Below are positions 16,555-27,300 of a stretch of DNA of 32,644 nucleotides, in pieces. Position numbers and translations under genes: made by a program. The notes under the pieces are model-generated. The model was not told where the DNA came from. It did no database searches and saw only the letters and a program-made list of their open reading frames with translations. The DNA is from an uncultured Steroidobacter sp. Lineage in GTDB: Bacteria; Pseudomonadota; Gammaproteobacteria; Steroidobacterales; Steroidobacteraceae. Numbering within the stretch: position 1 is the stretch's first letter; each line of letters opens with the position of its first letter. The stretch is taken from positions 1 to 32,644 of the forward strand of contig CAMLEO010000047.1 in the NCBI GenBank assembly GCA_946478975.1, given 5' to 3'.

Positions 16555-18705
16555 GTGCAAGGAATCGGCACGAGGGAACTGCCGGAGGCACGCCGTGACA
16601 CGGCGCTTGGATCATTTGTATTGTTGCTGTCGTTTCTGGATCGGCCCGTCGATCCCGAGCAACTCCGCCATACGCTCGGCAAAGGTTCTGAGCCGCTCGA
16701 CCTCGACGATCTGGTCCGGCTCGCCAAAAAGCTCGACGTCAAAGCACGCAAGGTCGACGCGCAGCCCGGCCAGCTCGAACGCATGCCGCTGCCGGCTATC
16801 GCGACTGGCAACGATGGCGAATGTTTCGTTCTGTTGCAGATCTCGCGTGAGAAGGCCTTGGTGTTTCGTGCCGGCGCCGACCGTCCCGAAGCCGTCAAAC
16901 GCGAGTCGTTTGACGCGGCGTTTGGCGGCGAACTGGTGCTGCTGACGACACGCGAGCAGGTTGCGGGCGGCAAGCGCAAGTTCGATGTCGGCTGGTTCAT
17001 TCCTTCGCTGGTGCGCTATCGACGCATCCTGCGCGACGTGCTGGTCGCATCGTTCTTCCTGCAGATCCTGGCGCTGATCTCGCCGCTGTTCTTCCAGATC
17101 GTCATCGACAAGGTGCTGGTCCACAAGGGCCTGACGACGCTCGAGATCCTGGCGATCGGCTTGTTCGTGGTGTTCGTGTTCGACGTGCTGATCGGCGGCC
17201 TGCGCACCTATCTGTTCGCACACACGACCAGTCGCGTCGACGCTGAGCTGGGCTCGAAGCTGTTCTCGCATCTGACTCATCTGCCGCTCGCGTACTTCCA
17301 GGCCCGCAGGGTGGGCGACTCGGTGGCGCGCGTGCGCGAGCTGGAAACGATTCGTGAGTTCCTGACGTCTTCGGCGCTGACGGTCGTCATCGATCTGTTC
17401 TTCGCGATCGTGTTCCTGGCCGTGATGTATATGTACAGCCCGACGCTGCTGCTGGTCGTGCTCGTCACGCTGCCGCTATATTCGGCCATCGTGCTGCTGG
17501 TCGCGCCATTGCTGCGTCGGAAGCTGGATGAGAAGTTCGCGCGCGGCGCCGAGAATCAATCGTTCCTGGTCGAGAGTGTCACCGGAGTCGAAACGCTCAA
17601 AGCCATGGCGGTCGAGCCGCAAATGCAGGCCCATTGGGAGCGACAGCTGGCCGGCTACGTGAAAAGTGGCTTTGAAGCCGCGATGCTCGCCAACTGGGGC
17701 CGGCAATCGATCGAGCTGGTGCAGAAGCTGTCCACCGTCGCGCTGCTGTTCTTCGGCGCCAAACTTGTGATCCAGGGCACCATGACCGTGGGTGAGCTGG
17801 TTGCATTCAACATGCTCGCGAGCAACGCCGCTGGTCCCATTCTGCGGCTCGCGCAGCTCGCGCAGGATTTCCAGCAGGCGCGCATCGCCGTGGATCGCCT
17901 GGGTGACATCTTGAATGCGCCGACCGAGCCACAGACCAGCCCATCGCGTGCCAGCCTGCCTGCGATCCGCGGCCAGATCCAGATCGAGCATGTGACATTT
18001 CGGTATTCGCCGGACGGTCGTGAAGTGCTGAGCGACATCAAGCTGGAAATCGAGCCGGGCGAGATGATCGGCATCGTCGGTCCCTCCGGCTCGGGCAAAT
18101 CGACTTTGACGAAACTGATTCAACGTCTGCACACGCCGGAGCGCGGCCGGGTGCTAGTCGATGGCGTGGATCTGGCGATGGTCGATCCCGCGTGGCTGCG
18201 TCGGCAGGTCGGCGTGGTCCTGCAGGAGAACATTCTTTTCAATCGCTCGGTGCGTGAAAACATCGCGCTCGCCGATCCGGCCATGTCGATGGAACACGTG
18301 GTCGAAGCCGCCAAGCTCGCCGGCGCCCACGAGTTCATTCTGGAATTGCCCGAGGCGTATGACACCCACGTGGACGAACGTGGCGGCAATCTTTCCGGCG
18401 GGCAGCGCCAGCGCATGGCGATTGCACGCGCGCTCGCCATCGATCCGCGCGTGCTGATTTTCGACGAAGCGACCTCGGCGCTCGACGCGGAGAGCGAAGA
18501 AATCATTCAGCGCAATCTCAAGCTGATGTCCCGCGGGCGCACTGTCATCATCATTGCGCACCGCTTGTCGGCCGTGCGCCAGGCGGATCGCATCGTGACG
18601 ATCGAGCGCGGCCGCATTACTGAAATGGGCACGCATGCGCAGCTCATGGCGGAGCGCGGCCGGTATGCATCGCTGTATGCGAAGCAGATGGGGCTCGCAT
18701 CATGA
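16555..18705 (+). CDS. hlyB: Type I secretion ABC exporter, HlyB-like
   Basis: A 716-residue inner-membrane ABC transporter that exports an RTX substrate. Residues 1-130 form a C39-peptidase-like domain. The catalytic Cys position of true C39 peptidases is absent (DTALGSFVLLLSFLDR), so the domain docks rather than cleaves substrate, as in HlyB. The membrane domain (about 140-440) contains stretches very close to HlyB: ISPLFFQIVIDKVLVHKGL, LRTYLFAHTTSRVDAELG and ARRVGDSVARVRELETIR. The ATPase has Walker A GPSGSGKST (509-517), signature LSGGQRQRMAIARAL (from 613) and Walker B VLIFDEATSALD (from 633), with the switch His in IIAHRLSAV. The GTG start at 16555 is supported by AAGGA eight bases upstream. 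The stop overlaps the adaptor start by ATGA. The cognate substrate is presumably the giant RTX protein four genes downstream. Confidence 0.95.
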   Translation: MQGIGTRELPEARRDTALGSFVLLLSFLDRPVDPEQLRHTLGKGSEPLDLDDLVRLAKKLDVKARKVDAQPGQLERMPLPAIATGNDGECFVLLQISREKALVFRAGADRPEAVKRESFDAAFGGELVLLTTREQVAGGKRKFDVGWFIPSLVRYRRILRDVLVASFFLQILALISPLFFQIVIDKVLVHKGLTTLEILAIGLFVVFVFDVLIGGLRTYLFAHTTSRVDAELGSKLFSHLTHLPLAYFQARRVGDSVARVRELETIREFLTSSALTVVIDLFFAIVFLAVMYMYSPTLLLVVLVTLPLYSAIVLLVAPLLRRKLDEKFARGAENQSFLVESVTGVETLKAMAVEPQMQAHWERQLAGYVKSGFEAAMLANWGRQSIELVQKLSTVALLFFGAKLVIQGTMTVGELVAFNMLASNAAGPILRLAQLAQDFQQARIAVDRLGDILNAPTEPQTSPSRASLPAIRGQIQIEHVTFRYSPDGREVLSDIKLEIEPGEMIGIVGPSGSGKSTLTKLIQRLHTPERGRVLVDGVDLAMVDPAWLRRQVGVVLQENILFNRSVRENIALADPAMSMEHVVEAAKLAGAHEFILELPEAYDTHVDERGGNLSGGQRQRMAIARALAIDPRVLIFDEATSALDAESEEIIQRNLKLMSRGRTVIIIAHRLSAVRQADRIVTIERGRITEMGTHAQLMAERGRYASLYAKQMGLAS

Positions 18706-20096
18706 GTTTCATGTCGCGCCATTGGCAGGTGCTTCGAGAAAGCCTGACGCTGGAGAAGCAGCGCGAGGCCAAGGCCACCGCGCGCGAGCAGACGGATTTC
18801 CTGCCCGCCGTGCTGGAAGTGTTGGAAACACCGCCGAACCCGCTCGGGCGCGCGATCCTTTGGTGTCTGCTCACATTCGTCGCGATTGCTCTGGTGTGGG
18901 CGTCCGTAGGTCACATCGATGTGGTCGCTACGGCACAAGGCAAGATCATTCCGCGCGGTCGCGTGAAGCTGATTCAAGCGGCCGATAGCGGCGTCGTACG
19001 CGAGATTCGTGTGATCGATGGGCAGCCCGTGAAAGCAGGCGAGGCGCTGATCGTTCTCGATCCGACCTTGACCGAGGCTGAGATGGCCCAGGCACGCGGC
19101 AGCTCTTTCGTCGCGCAAGTCGATCGGGCGCGAGCACTGGCGTTGGTGGATGCTGCCGCTGGCAAGGCCGCGGTCTTTCGAGCACCCGAAGGAACATCGC
19201 CGGACATTGCATCGGTCCAGCGCAATCTGGTTGCTGCCCGGGTGGCCGAACATCGCACGGCGGTGAGCGCACTCCAGGAGGAGCGTGCGCAGCGCGAGTC
19301 GGATCTTTCGATGGTCACGGCCGAAGTGGCGAAGATCGAAGAGCAGCTGCCGCTGGCGGAAGATCAGCTCACGAGCCTGGAAAAGCTGCAGAAGGAAGGC
19401 ATCGTACCGCGGCTCAAAGTCATGGAAGTGAAGGAGCGCGTGGTCGGGATGCGCCAGGATCTCGTGATCCGCCGGGAGGAGATGAGCAAGAACCGCGCGG
19501 CGCTGGCCGCCGTACGCAGCCAGATCGGCAAGCTCGAAAATGAATTCCGCGCGTCCGCACTCGATGCACTGAGCGAAGCCGAAGCGAACTATCGGTTGCG
19601 TTCCGAAGAAGTTCGCAAAGCCGAGGACAAAGCGGCGCTCACCGTACTCACGAGTCCGATCGATGGCATCGTCACACAGCTCGCCATCCACACGATTGGC
19701 GCGGTCGTGAAGCCGGCGGACACTTTGCTGGTGGTCGTGCCCAAAGGCGAAGAGCTCATCGTCGAAGCGATGGTGCTCAACAAAGACATCGGTTTCGTGC
19801 GCGAAGGACAGCCCGCCGAAGTCAAACTCGAAGCGTTTCCATTCACGCGCTACGGAGTGATCAACGGCACCGTCGAAAGCATCAGCCGCGATTCGATCGA
19901 GAACAAGGAGCTCGGCCTGGTGTTTCCGTGCCTGGTGAAGCTCGCGGCCGCGCAGATCGACGTGGGATCGAAACCAGTCGCGCTCGAACCTGGCTTCGCG
20001 GCCAGCGCCGAGATCAAGACCGGGCAGCGTCGCATCATTGAGTTCTTATTGTCGCCGCTGTCGCGGCGCTTGCAGGAAGCGGGCAGGGAACGATGA
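18702..20096 (+). CDS. hlyD: Type I secretion membrane-fusion adaptor, HlyD-like
   Basis: A 464-residue periplasmic adaptor linking the ABC exporter to an outer-membrane channel of the TolC type. A short cytoplasmic N-terminus is followed by one membrane helix (about residues 49-68, LGRAILWCLLTFVAIALVWA). The family motif is present: GHIDVVATAQGKIIPRGRVKLIQAADSGVVREI. A lipoyl-like half-motif (VKAGEALIVLDPT), a long coiled-coil region (about 125-300) and the second half (LTSPIDGIVTQLAIHTIGAVV) follow. The beta-barrel part includes GFVREGQPAEVKLEAFPFTRYG. It overlaps the genes on both sides by ATGA, so translation is coupled. No outer-membrane channel gene is nearby and one must be supplied from elsewhere in the genome. 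Confidence 0.93.
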   Translation: MSFMSRHWQVLRESLTLEKQREAKATAREQTDFLPAVLEVLETPPNPLGRAILWCLLTFVAIALVWASVGHIDVVATAQGKIIPRGRVKLIQAADSGVVREIRVIDGQPVKAGEALIVLDPTLTEAEMAQARGSSFVAQVDRARALALVDAAAGKAAVFRAPEGTSPDIASVQRNLVAARVAEHRTAVSALQEERAQRESDLSMVTAEVAKIEEQLPLAEDQLTSLEKLQKEGIVPRLKVMEVKERVVGMRQDLVIRREEMSKNRAALAAVRSQIGKLENEFRASALDALSEAEANYRLRSEEVRKAEDKAALTVLTSPIDGIVTQLAIHTIGAVVKPADTLLVVVPKGEELIVEAMVLNKDIGFVREGQPAEVKLEAFPFTRYGVINGTVESISRDSIENKELGLVFPCLVKLAAAQIDVGSKPVALEPGFAASAEIKTGQRRIIEFLLSPLSRRLQEAGRER

Positions 20097-20629
20097 ACGA
20101 AACCAGATCGGGCACACCGCGCACCATTGCGGAAGCGTTGGGACAGATCGTCTGGTTGCTGTCGCAGTCACCCGCGCATCGCGAGCTCAGGATCAAGGAC
20201 ATCGAGTGGTCGCTGCTGCCGCCGCTGCTGTACGAGCAGTTCCGGATTTTTCGCTTCGGCCCGACGCCGGGACTGCAGAATGTCGATCCCGCGAAATTCC
20301 TGCCGCTCGGCCTCGACAAAGCGGGCTTCGAGCAGCTGCCGCTCGGCGTCGCGGTCTGGGCGCAGCTGTCGGAGGCGGCGGAAGCAAAGCTCGAGCGAGG
20401 CGAACGACTGGCCGCGGAGGAGTGGCGCTCCGGTGACCGCGTGTGGCTGGTGGAGCTGATCTCGCCGTTTGCGAATCCGGACAACAAGCTGTCCGAGATC
20501 ATGCTGCTCGACCTGATGCAGGGACCTTTCAAACATATGCCTTTCTATTTGCATCGAACCGATCCGGCGACCGGGCGTCGCGACAAGGTAAAGGTCGCAA
20601 CGCATTTGCAAACATCGATGACGCATTAG
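20093..20629 (+). CDS. hlyC: Toxin-activating lysine acyltransferase, HlyC-like
   Basis: A 178-residue cytoplasmic enzyme of the HlyC/CyaC family, which transfers a fatty acyl chain from acyl carrier protein to internal lysines of RTX toxins. The N-terminal signature LGQIVWLLSQSPAHRELRI contains the catalytic His (H29), matching the family SPxH motif with H23 of HlyC. The second conserved block reads LAAEEWRSGDRVWLVELISPFAN, with D115 corresponding to catalytic D92 of HlyC. The length is typical of the family (about 165-180). The start overlaps the adaptor stop by ATGA. The enzyme's presence implies that the secreted substrate is acylated before export. Its place after B and D rather than at the front of the operon is unusual. 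Confidence 0.9.
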   Translation: MNETRSGTPRTIAEALGQIVWLLSQSPAHRELRIKDIEWSLLPPLLYEQFRIFRFGPTPGLQNVDPAKFLPLGLDKAGFEQLPLGVAVWAQLSEAAEAKLERGERLAAEEWRSGDRVWLVELISPFANPDNKLSEIMLLDLMQGPFKHMPFYLHRTDPATGRRDKVKVATHLQTSMTH

Positions 20630-20635
20630 ACCAAG

Positions 20636-21310
20636 ATGCGCGACAGAATTGCAGGCGCCACGGCAATTGCAGTTCTGTCGCTGGTGCTGAGTGCCTGCGG
20701 CGATCGGGAGAAAACATCCGAGGCCGCAGCCCACGAGGAGATGATGGATCAACTTCTCTCACCGGCGCAGCGAGCAAAGCTCGACGCCTGCCTCGCGCAG
20801 GCCGTCTCGGCGCCGTGGCACCTGGTGCGCACGCAGCCATTCGTCAAACATTTGTCGGTCACGATCGAAGCCCGGTCGGACGCTCTGGAGCTGCCGCACC
20901 GGCCGATAGATATGCGGCGCCAGCAATTCGTAACGCTCGGCATCGGCCGCGGCAGCTACATCATCGTGCCGAGCGCCGCGGACCTGCAAAAACAAATCTC
21001 ACAAGGCTGGCTCGAACAGCGTACGGACGTGGCGGGCGTTCCCGCGGCTGAATTCGCTCCGTTCGTACCTTACGCCAGCGCCGACTGGACGTTGTTTCTG
21101 AACCTTCCCGACAACGAACAGTGTCGTTACAGCGGCCTCGAAGCCGATCGGCCCAATCCGTTCGTGGAATGCAAGGCGAAGCGCGGCGAGTACACCGTCA
21201 GCCTCACATTCCCGCACGACGCGATCGCGCATCTGCCGCGAGTGTTCGCCGCCGTCCGCCCGCTCATGAATCGAGTGACCTCGTGCTTTGATCTAACAAA
21301 GGAACTGTGA
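20636..21310 (+). CDS. Small lipoprotein of unknown function in the RTX operon
   Basis: A 224-residue lipoprotein I do not recognise. The signal peptide ends in a clear lipobox, LVLSAC, with lipidated C21. The next residue is Gly, then Asp at +2, which in enteric bacteria could favour inner-membrane retention, though this rule is not general. The mature part has four further Cys (LDACLAQ, EQCRYSG, FVECKAK, TSCFDLT), suggesting two disulfides. It begins six bases after the acyltransferase gene and ends one base before the RTX start, so it belongs to the operon. Possible roles are an immunity protein, a retention or anchoring factor, or an assembly aid for the giant protein; nothing in the sequence decides between these. 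Confidence 0.8.
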   Translation: MRDRIAGATAIAVLSLVLSACGDREKTSEAAAHEEMMDQLLSPAQRAKLDACLAQAVSAPWHLVRTQPFVKHLSVTIEARSDALELPHRPIDMRRQQFVTLGIGRGSYIIVPSAADLQKQISQGWLEQRTDVAGVPAAEFAPFVPYASADWTLFLNLPDNEQCRYSGLEADRPNPFVECKAKRGEYTVSLTFPHDAIAHLPRVFAAVRPLMNRVTSCFDLTKEL

Positions 21311-21311
21311 C

Positions 21312-24300
21312 ATGGCCGAGCCGATCCGTCCCCCGGTGCCGCTGACCCCGGAACAACGCAATCAGCTGAATGCCTTGTATCTCGACATCCAGGCCACGCC
21401 GGCGCGCGACTGGTTTCGCGCTTATCAATACATATACAACGACATCATCGGCAACCGCTCGGACATCGACCACAACACCCGCTTCTGGTTCGAGCAGGCG
21501 ATCAAGATCAATCAGGGCGAAGGCAATGTCGGCCGCTTCATCTACGCGTACACCTTGAACGGGCTGCAGATCGCCGGCAAACCCAGCGCCGATATGACGG
21601 TCGTGACGGACGACATCGCTCGGCGTGTGGTCGGGGGAGTGCTGCAGAACGGGGCCATTCCCGATATGTCGGTCATCCTGGCCAACGATCTGGTCGGTGC
21701 GTTCGATGCCGCGGGCATCCAGAATCTCGGTGGCTGGGGCGGTACGTTCTATTACTGGAACATCGCGCGCATGAATCAGGACGGCACGCCGTACCAGGTG
21801 AAGGAGAACGGCCAGCCGATGACGCTCGGCGAATCCATCATGGCGGATCCGGCCGAGCGCCAGTTGTTTGTCCAGACGCTCGGCAAAACCCTGGCCGACT
21901 TCTCCGGCATCGAGACCCTGGTGAACATGGTTCGCGACGGCGACATGCGCGCCGCGTTTGTTTCGCTCCTGGAACTGCCGACCGAAGTGCAGGATGCAGC
22001 ATTTGCCGAAGCGAGAGAACGATCGCCCTTGTTCCGGAACGCGTGGCGCTTGTTGCTTGGGCCCACGCCGGAGGATCAGCGCGACGGCGCGGTATTCCTG
22101 CAGCCGATCGCTTACAACCCCGATCAGGCGCAGCCGTTCACGCCCGAACAGCGCGAGCAGGCGTTACGCGGCATAGCGGAGATGCTCGAAGAGTTCGGTC
22201 GCGCGATGCGCACGGACGTGGACAACATCAAACGCATCGAAGGCTATGGTGACATCGGTGCGACCTTTGCGTCCTCGCTGGGCCGCGCGTTGTTACATGA
22301 GAATGCGTTCACTGAGCTCAGCGCCGGCGCGCTGCTGTCCGCGCTCGGGCGCAACCTGGAACAAACAATCCGCAACGGCGGCCCCGTTTACCAAGGCCAG
22401 GTCCTGTCACATAACGTCTTCGATAATTTCTTCGAGAACTTCGGCCAAGCGCTGGTCGGCGCGGGCGTCGGCGCGATTTCTTCGTATCTGACCGCGGAGT
22501 TGATCGAAGATCTGGGCCTGCAAGGCACGGTCGCGGAGCTGGGTCAAAGTCTGGTCTCGGCGCATCTGTCGGCCGTGATCACCGCCATCGCGACCAACAA
22601 GAGCATCCCCGAAGCGCTGGCCGGCGTGCAGGTCGGCAACCTGATCGGCAACTTCATCGGTGCGAAGCTGGCTTCCGAACTGGTGCACTTCGACACCATC
22701 GGCGGACAGATCGGCTCGGCGGTCGGTACCGCGGTTGGCGCCGCTGCCGGTGCCAAGATGGGCCTGTACTACGGCAGCATAGGGGGACCCATCGGTGCCG
22801 CCATTGGCGCGTTCGTCGGTTATATCGTCGGTGGACTGATCGGCTCGCTGTTCGGCGGCACCCCGCGCTCGGGAGCAAACATTGGCTGGAACGATGCGAC
22901 CGAGCGTTTCGCGGTGTCGTATGTCTGGTCGAAGAGCGGCGGCTCGAAAGACGCGGCGAGGAGCTTCGCCACGTCGGTCGCCGAATTGCTGAACAGCGTG
23001 CTGCAAGCATCGGGTTCCGAAGTGGCGGATGCAAATGCCATCCGGCTCGGCGGCTACGGCATGTACAAGAAAGATTTCGTGTATCGCACCGGCATCGGCG
23101 ACAGCGATATCACTTTCCGGACGCGCGATGCCAACTCGCTGATCAATCACGGCTCGGCAATCGCTCTTTCGGATCTGTTGCCGCAGATGGTGGGCGGCGA
23201 CGTGTTCGTCAAACGCGCCATCGCCGGCACGCTGCGAATCTCGGGCGTGAACGCAACCACAACGGGGGTCGGCGCCGAGGGTACGTTCGATACCCGGGCA
23301 CTGCTGGGCAACGTGTCGGTCGCAAAGGACTACGGTCAGTACTTTCGCAACGCTGCCGCCATCAACGCGCTCATCGCTGCTGAACCGGAGAGTGCCTTCG
23401 CGGCGGGCTGGAGCATCACGCTCGCGACAGCGTTCGAGCTCGGACTGCATAAACGCGCCGACACGGATTGGATCGGCGGTTGGACGGCGTTTCTCGATCA
23501 AGCCGCGGGCGGCGCCATCGATGGCGTCGCGTTCGCGCCTTCGAATCTTTTGTTGAGGATCGATGCCACCACGCACGAGCGACGTTTCCAGTTCGTCGAT
23601 GGCGCGGGCGCCATCCTCGGCGACTTCGGCGACACGATCGACAGCGCCGGCAAGGACGTCATTCAAGGGACTGCTGGCGCGGACACGATCACCGTCATCG
23701 GCGATCGGCTCTCGAACAGCGCCGGCCTGAATGTCAACGGAGCTGCCGGCGCGGGTGGCCAATATCTCATCGAAGTGGCCGCAGCCATCAGCGGCGGAGC
23801 GGGCAATGACACGATCGTTGGCGGCGACCTCGGCAACGATCTGTTCGGCGGCGAGGGCAACGATACATTGGTCGGCGGGAAGCTCGACGACTGGATCTTC
23901 GGCGAGGCGGGCAACGATCGTTTGTTCGCCGGCGGCGCCAATTATCAATTCGCGGATGGTGACATCGGCGCGACGGCAGCCGCGTTGAACACCGTGAGCA
24001 ATGGCGACATGCTCGACGGTGGCGCGGGCGATGACATTCTCTACGGCTCGCGTGGCAGCGACTGGCTGCGGGGCGGAGATGGTGTCGACACCATTCATGG
24101 CGGCGCAGGCGCTGACATCATCGATGGCGGCGCAGGCAACGACAGCAATCCCGATGGGACGCCGCGACTCTTCGGCGGTGCCGGCACCGATCAATATGTT
24201 TTCGGTTACGGCAGCGGCATCGACGTCGCGTTCGACGAAGCCGATGGCGTCGAGCCCGGCACCTCCGGCCAGGATTCAATCCACACCCGCATCCAAAACA

Positions 24301-27300
24301 TTGCGAGCGGCACGGTGGCTCGCAACTGGGCCGGTGGCGGCGACTACGAAGTCGACGGCTCGGTGAAAGGCGGCGAAGACGCAATCGTGTTCGGCGCCGG
24401 CATCGGCATGGCCGATTTGATCCTGCAACGTTCGGGCGACGATCTCATCGTCAAGCTGACGGCCGCGGACTCGACTGGCCAGCGCAACCGCACGGGCGAT
24501 GAGATCGTGATCAGCGACTGGTTCGAATCGACCCGTCGCGTCGAGTGGCTGCGGTTCGCCAACGGCGAAGAAGTGCGCATCGGCGATATTTCTTCGTTCA
24601 TTGTCGGCACGTCAGCCTCGGACGTCATCATCGGCAGCAACGAGTCTGACTTCCTGTACGGTGGTGCTGGCGACGATCAGCTGTTCGGCCTGGATGGCGA
24701 TGACTTCGGCTTCGGCGGCACCGGCAACGACGTGGTGGCGGGCGATGCCGACAACGATTGGGTTTCCGGCGGCCGCGACGACGACAAAGTCATGGGCGGC
24801 GCCGGTAACGACACCGTGTTCGGTGACGATGGCAACGATCAGGTGTATGGCGGAGCGGGTTCCGACATCGTGGTCGGCGGTCGCGGCGACGACGTGGTCG
24901 TCGGCGGCGCCGGCAATGACATCATTCGCTATCAGCGCGGCGACGGTCGCGACGTGCTGATCGACGAGTATGTCAACAATTGGGAAGTCGTCTGGCAGAA
25001 CGGCACGTACGTGAACGGTTACGTGCAGTCGAACGGTGTCGTGACCAAGGATGGCGTCGTTTACTTCGACGGCGCGCAATGGAACGGGCTCTACGACTAC
25101 GACCAGCCGACCGGAACCTATCGTCGTCATCTGGGGCCGGTGAACGGCGCGATGGCCACCAACGGCGGCACCGATTATCTGGAATTTGGCGTCGGCATCG
25201 ACATCCAGGATCTGATGTTTCGCCAGGCGGGCAACGACCTGGAGATCGCGATCACTCAGGGCGACGTCGACGCGACGCCGTTTGAAAACGTCGCGGACCG
25301 CATCACGATCCGCGACTGGTATCTCGCCGGCGGGCGCACGATCGAAAACTTCGTGTTTGTCGCGACCGGCCGTCATGACATCGGCGCAACCACGCTTCGT
25401 GGCGGCAGCGACGAAATTGACACGTTCAACGGCGGCGCTGGCAGCGACTGGTACACCGGCAACGGCGGTGACGACGTCATCAACGGTAATGGCGGCGCGG
25501 ACATCCTGTCAGGCAACGCGGGTTCGGATCAGTTGCGTGGTGGCGCCGGCAACGATGTGTTGTATGGAGGCGAGGGCGCCGATGTTTTAGACGGCGGCGC
25601 GGGCGCGGATACGATCATCGGCGGCGCGAGCTCCGACATCGCTTCGTATGCTTCGGCGACCGGTGCGGCGATCGGCATGCGCGCCTTCATTGGCGCCGCT
25701 CACACCAACACCCGCGATGGCGCCGGCGACACATATTCCGGCGTCGAAGGTCTGGAGGGCACGACCGGTGCGGACGTGCTCGGCGGCGATGCCGGTCAGA
25801 ACGTCCTGCGCGGCATCGCTGGCAACGACACGCTCTACGGCGGAGCCGGCGACGATATCTACGAGATCAATATCAATCACGGTCAGGATGTGATCCGGGA
25901 CCAGCCCTTCGCCACCGAAGAAGTGGTGAACAGCAGCGGCGCGTTGAACACCGATTTGTTTACCGCCAGCTGGATCAACACCGGCGCCGAGCCGGACGAG
26001 TGGGGCGGGTTCATTTATTACTATCAGCTGATCGTTACCCGCAACGGCTCCGGCGAAGAGGTGTACCACTCCGGCGAGTTCGACTTCTATTCGCCGTATG
26101 AGATGCCCGAACCGCCCGGCGGCGGTGACTGGCCGCCATCGGGGTGGATTGCCGGCACTGGACTGGCGACGACGCCGACCGCGACCGGCAATGGTGCGCA
26201 AGTCGTGCGCGAGGTGTTCCAGAACGCCAATGGCGGCAGCGACACACTCGAGTTCGGGACCGATATCAGCTTGTCGGATCTCACATTCGCGCGCGTGAAC
26301 GGCGGTGCGGATCTGCAGATCACTTATCGCAGCGGCAACTTCGTCACGATCAGCGGCCAGAATGACGCGAATCGCGCCATCGAAACGTTGCATTTGCAGG
26401 ACGGTTTGTCAGCTGACCTGACGCGATTGGTGACCGTGGGCCAGGGCGCGACGGCCGATGCCGACTTCGTCGTCGGTGACGGCAACGGCAACACGTTGCA
26501 AGGTCTGGGCGGCGATGACGTCATCTCCGGCGCGAACGGCAACGACATCTTGTATGGCGGCGACGGCGACGACGTGCTGGAAGGCGGCGACGGAGCGGAC
26601 ACGCTCGACGGCGGCAACGATTCGGTCAGCGCCGGTCTCAACCCGAGTGCCACCGATCAGACGCGCGCTTACGGTGACACCATTCGTTACATTCGCTCCA
26701 GCGCTGCGGTACAGATCGATCTCGCAGCGGCCACGGCTGCAGGCGGTCACGCGGCCGGCGACGTGATCACGACCAACGGCGGCGTGTCGACGATTGAAAA
26801 CGTCGTCGGTTCCGATTTGTTTGGTGACACTCTGCGAGGCGATGCGCGAGCCAACCGGCTGTGGGGATTCGGCGGCGCCGATCTCATTGAAGGTGGCGGC
26901 GGCGCGGACGTTCTGGTCGGTGGTTTGGGCGACGATACGCTGCGCGGTGGCGACGGAGAAGACGATCTCGCCGGCGAGGATGGCATCGATATTCTCGAAG
27001 GCGGCAACGATAAGGATCTGCTCTCGGGCGGCGACGGTAATGACACACTCTCCGGCGACGCGGGCGACGATGTGCTGTCCGGCGGCAGCGGCGATGATGT
27101 GCTGCATGGAGGTGCCGACAACGATCGCCTCGGCGGCGACGCTGGCGCCGATCAACTGTATGGCGATGCCGGTGCTGACCAGCTCGCCGGTGGCGACGGC
27201 AACGATACTCTCTACGGCGGCGATGGTAACGACGTGCTCGCCGGCGAGGCCGGCAACGATCAGTTGTATGGCGAGGCGGGCGACGATACGTTTGTATTTG

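Noticed and set aside
22407..24194. Long minus-strand open frame (595 codons) opposite the RTX gene
   Set aside because: It lies fully opposite a well-supported coding region in GC-rich DNA and its translation is rich in Arg, Asp and Ala with no domain; it mirrors the codon bias of the real gene.
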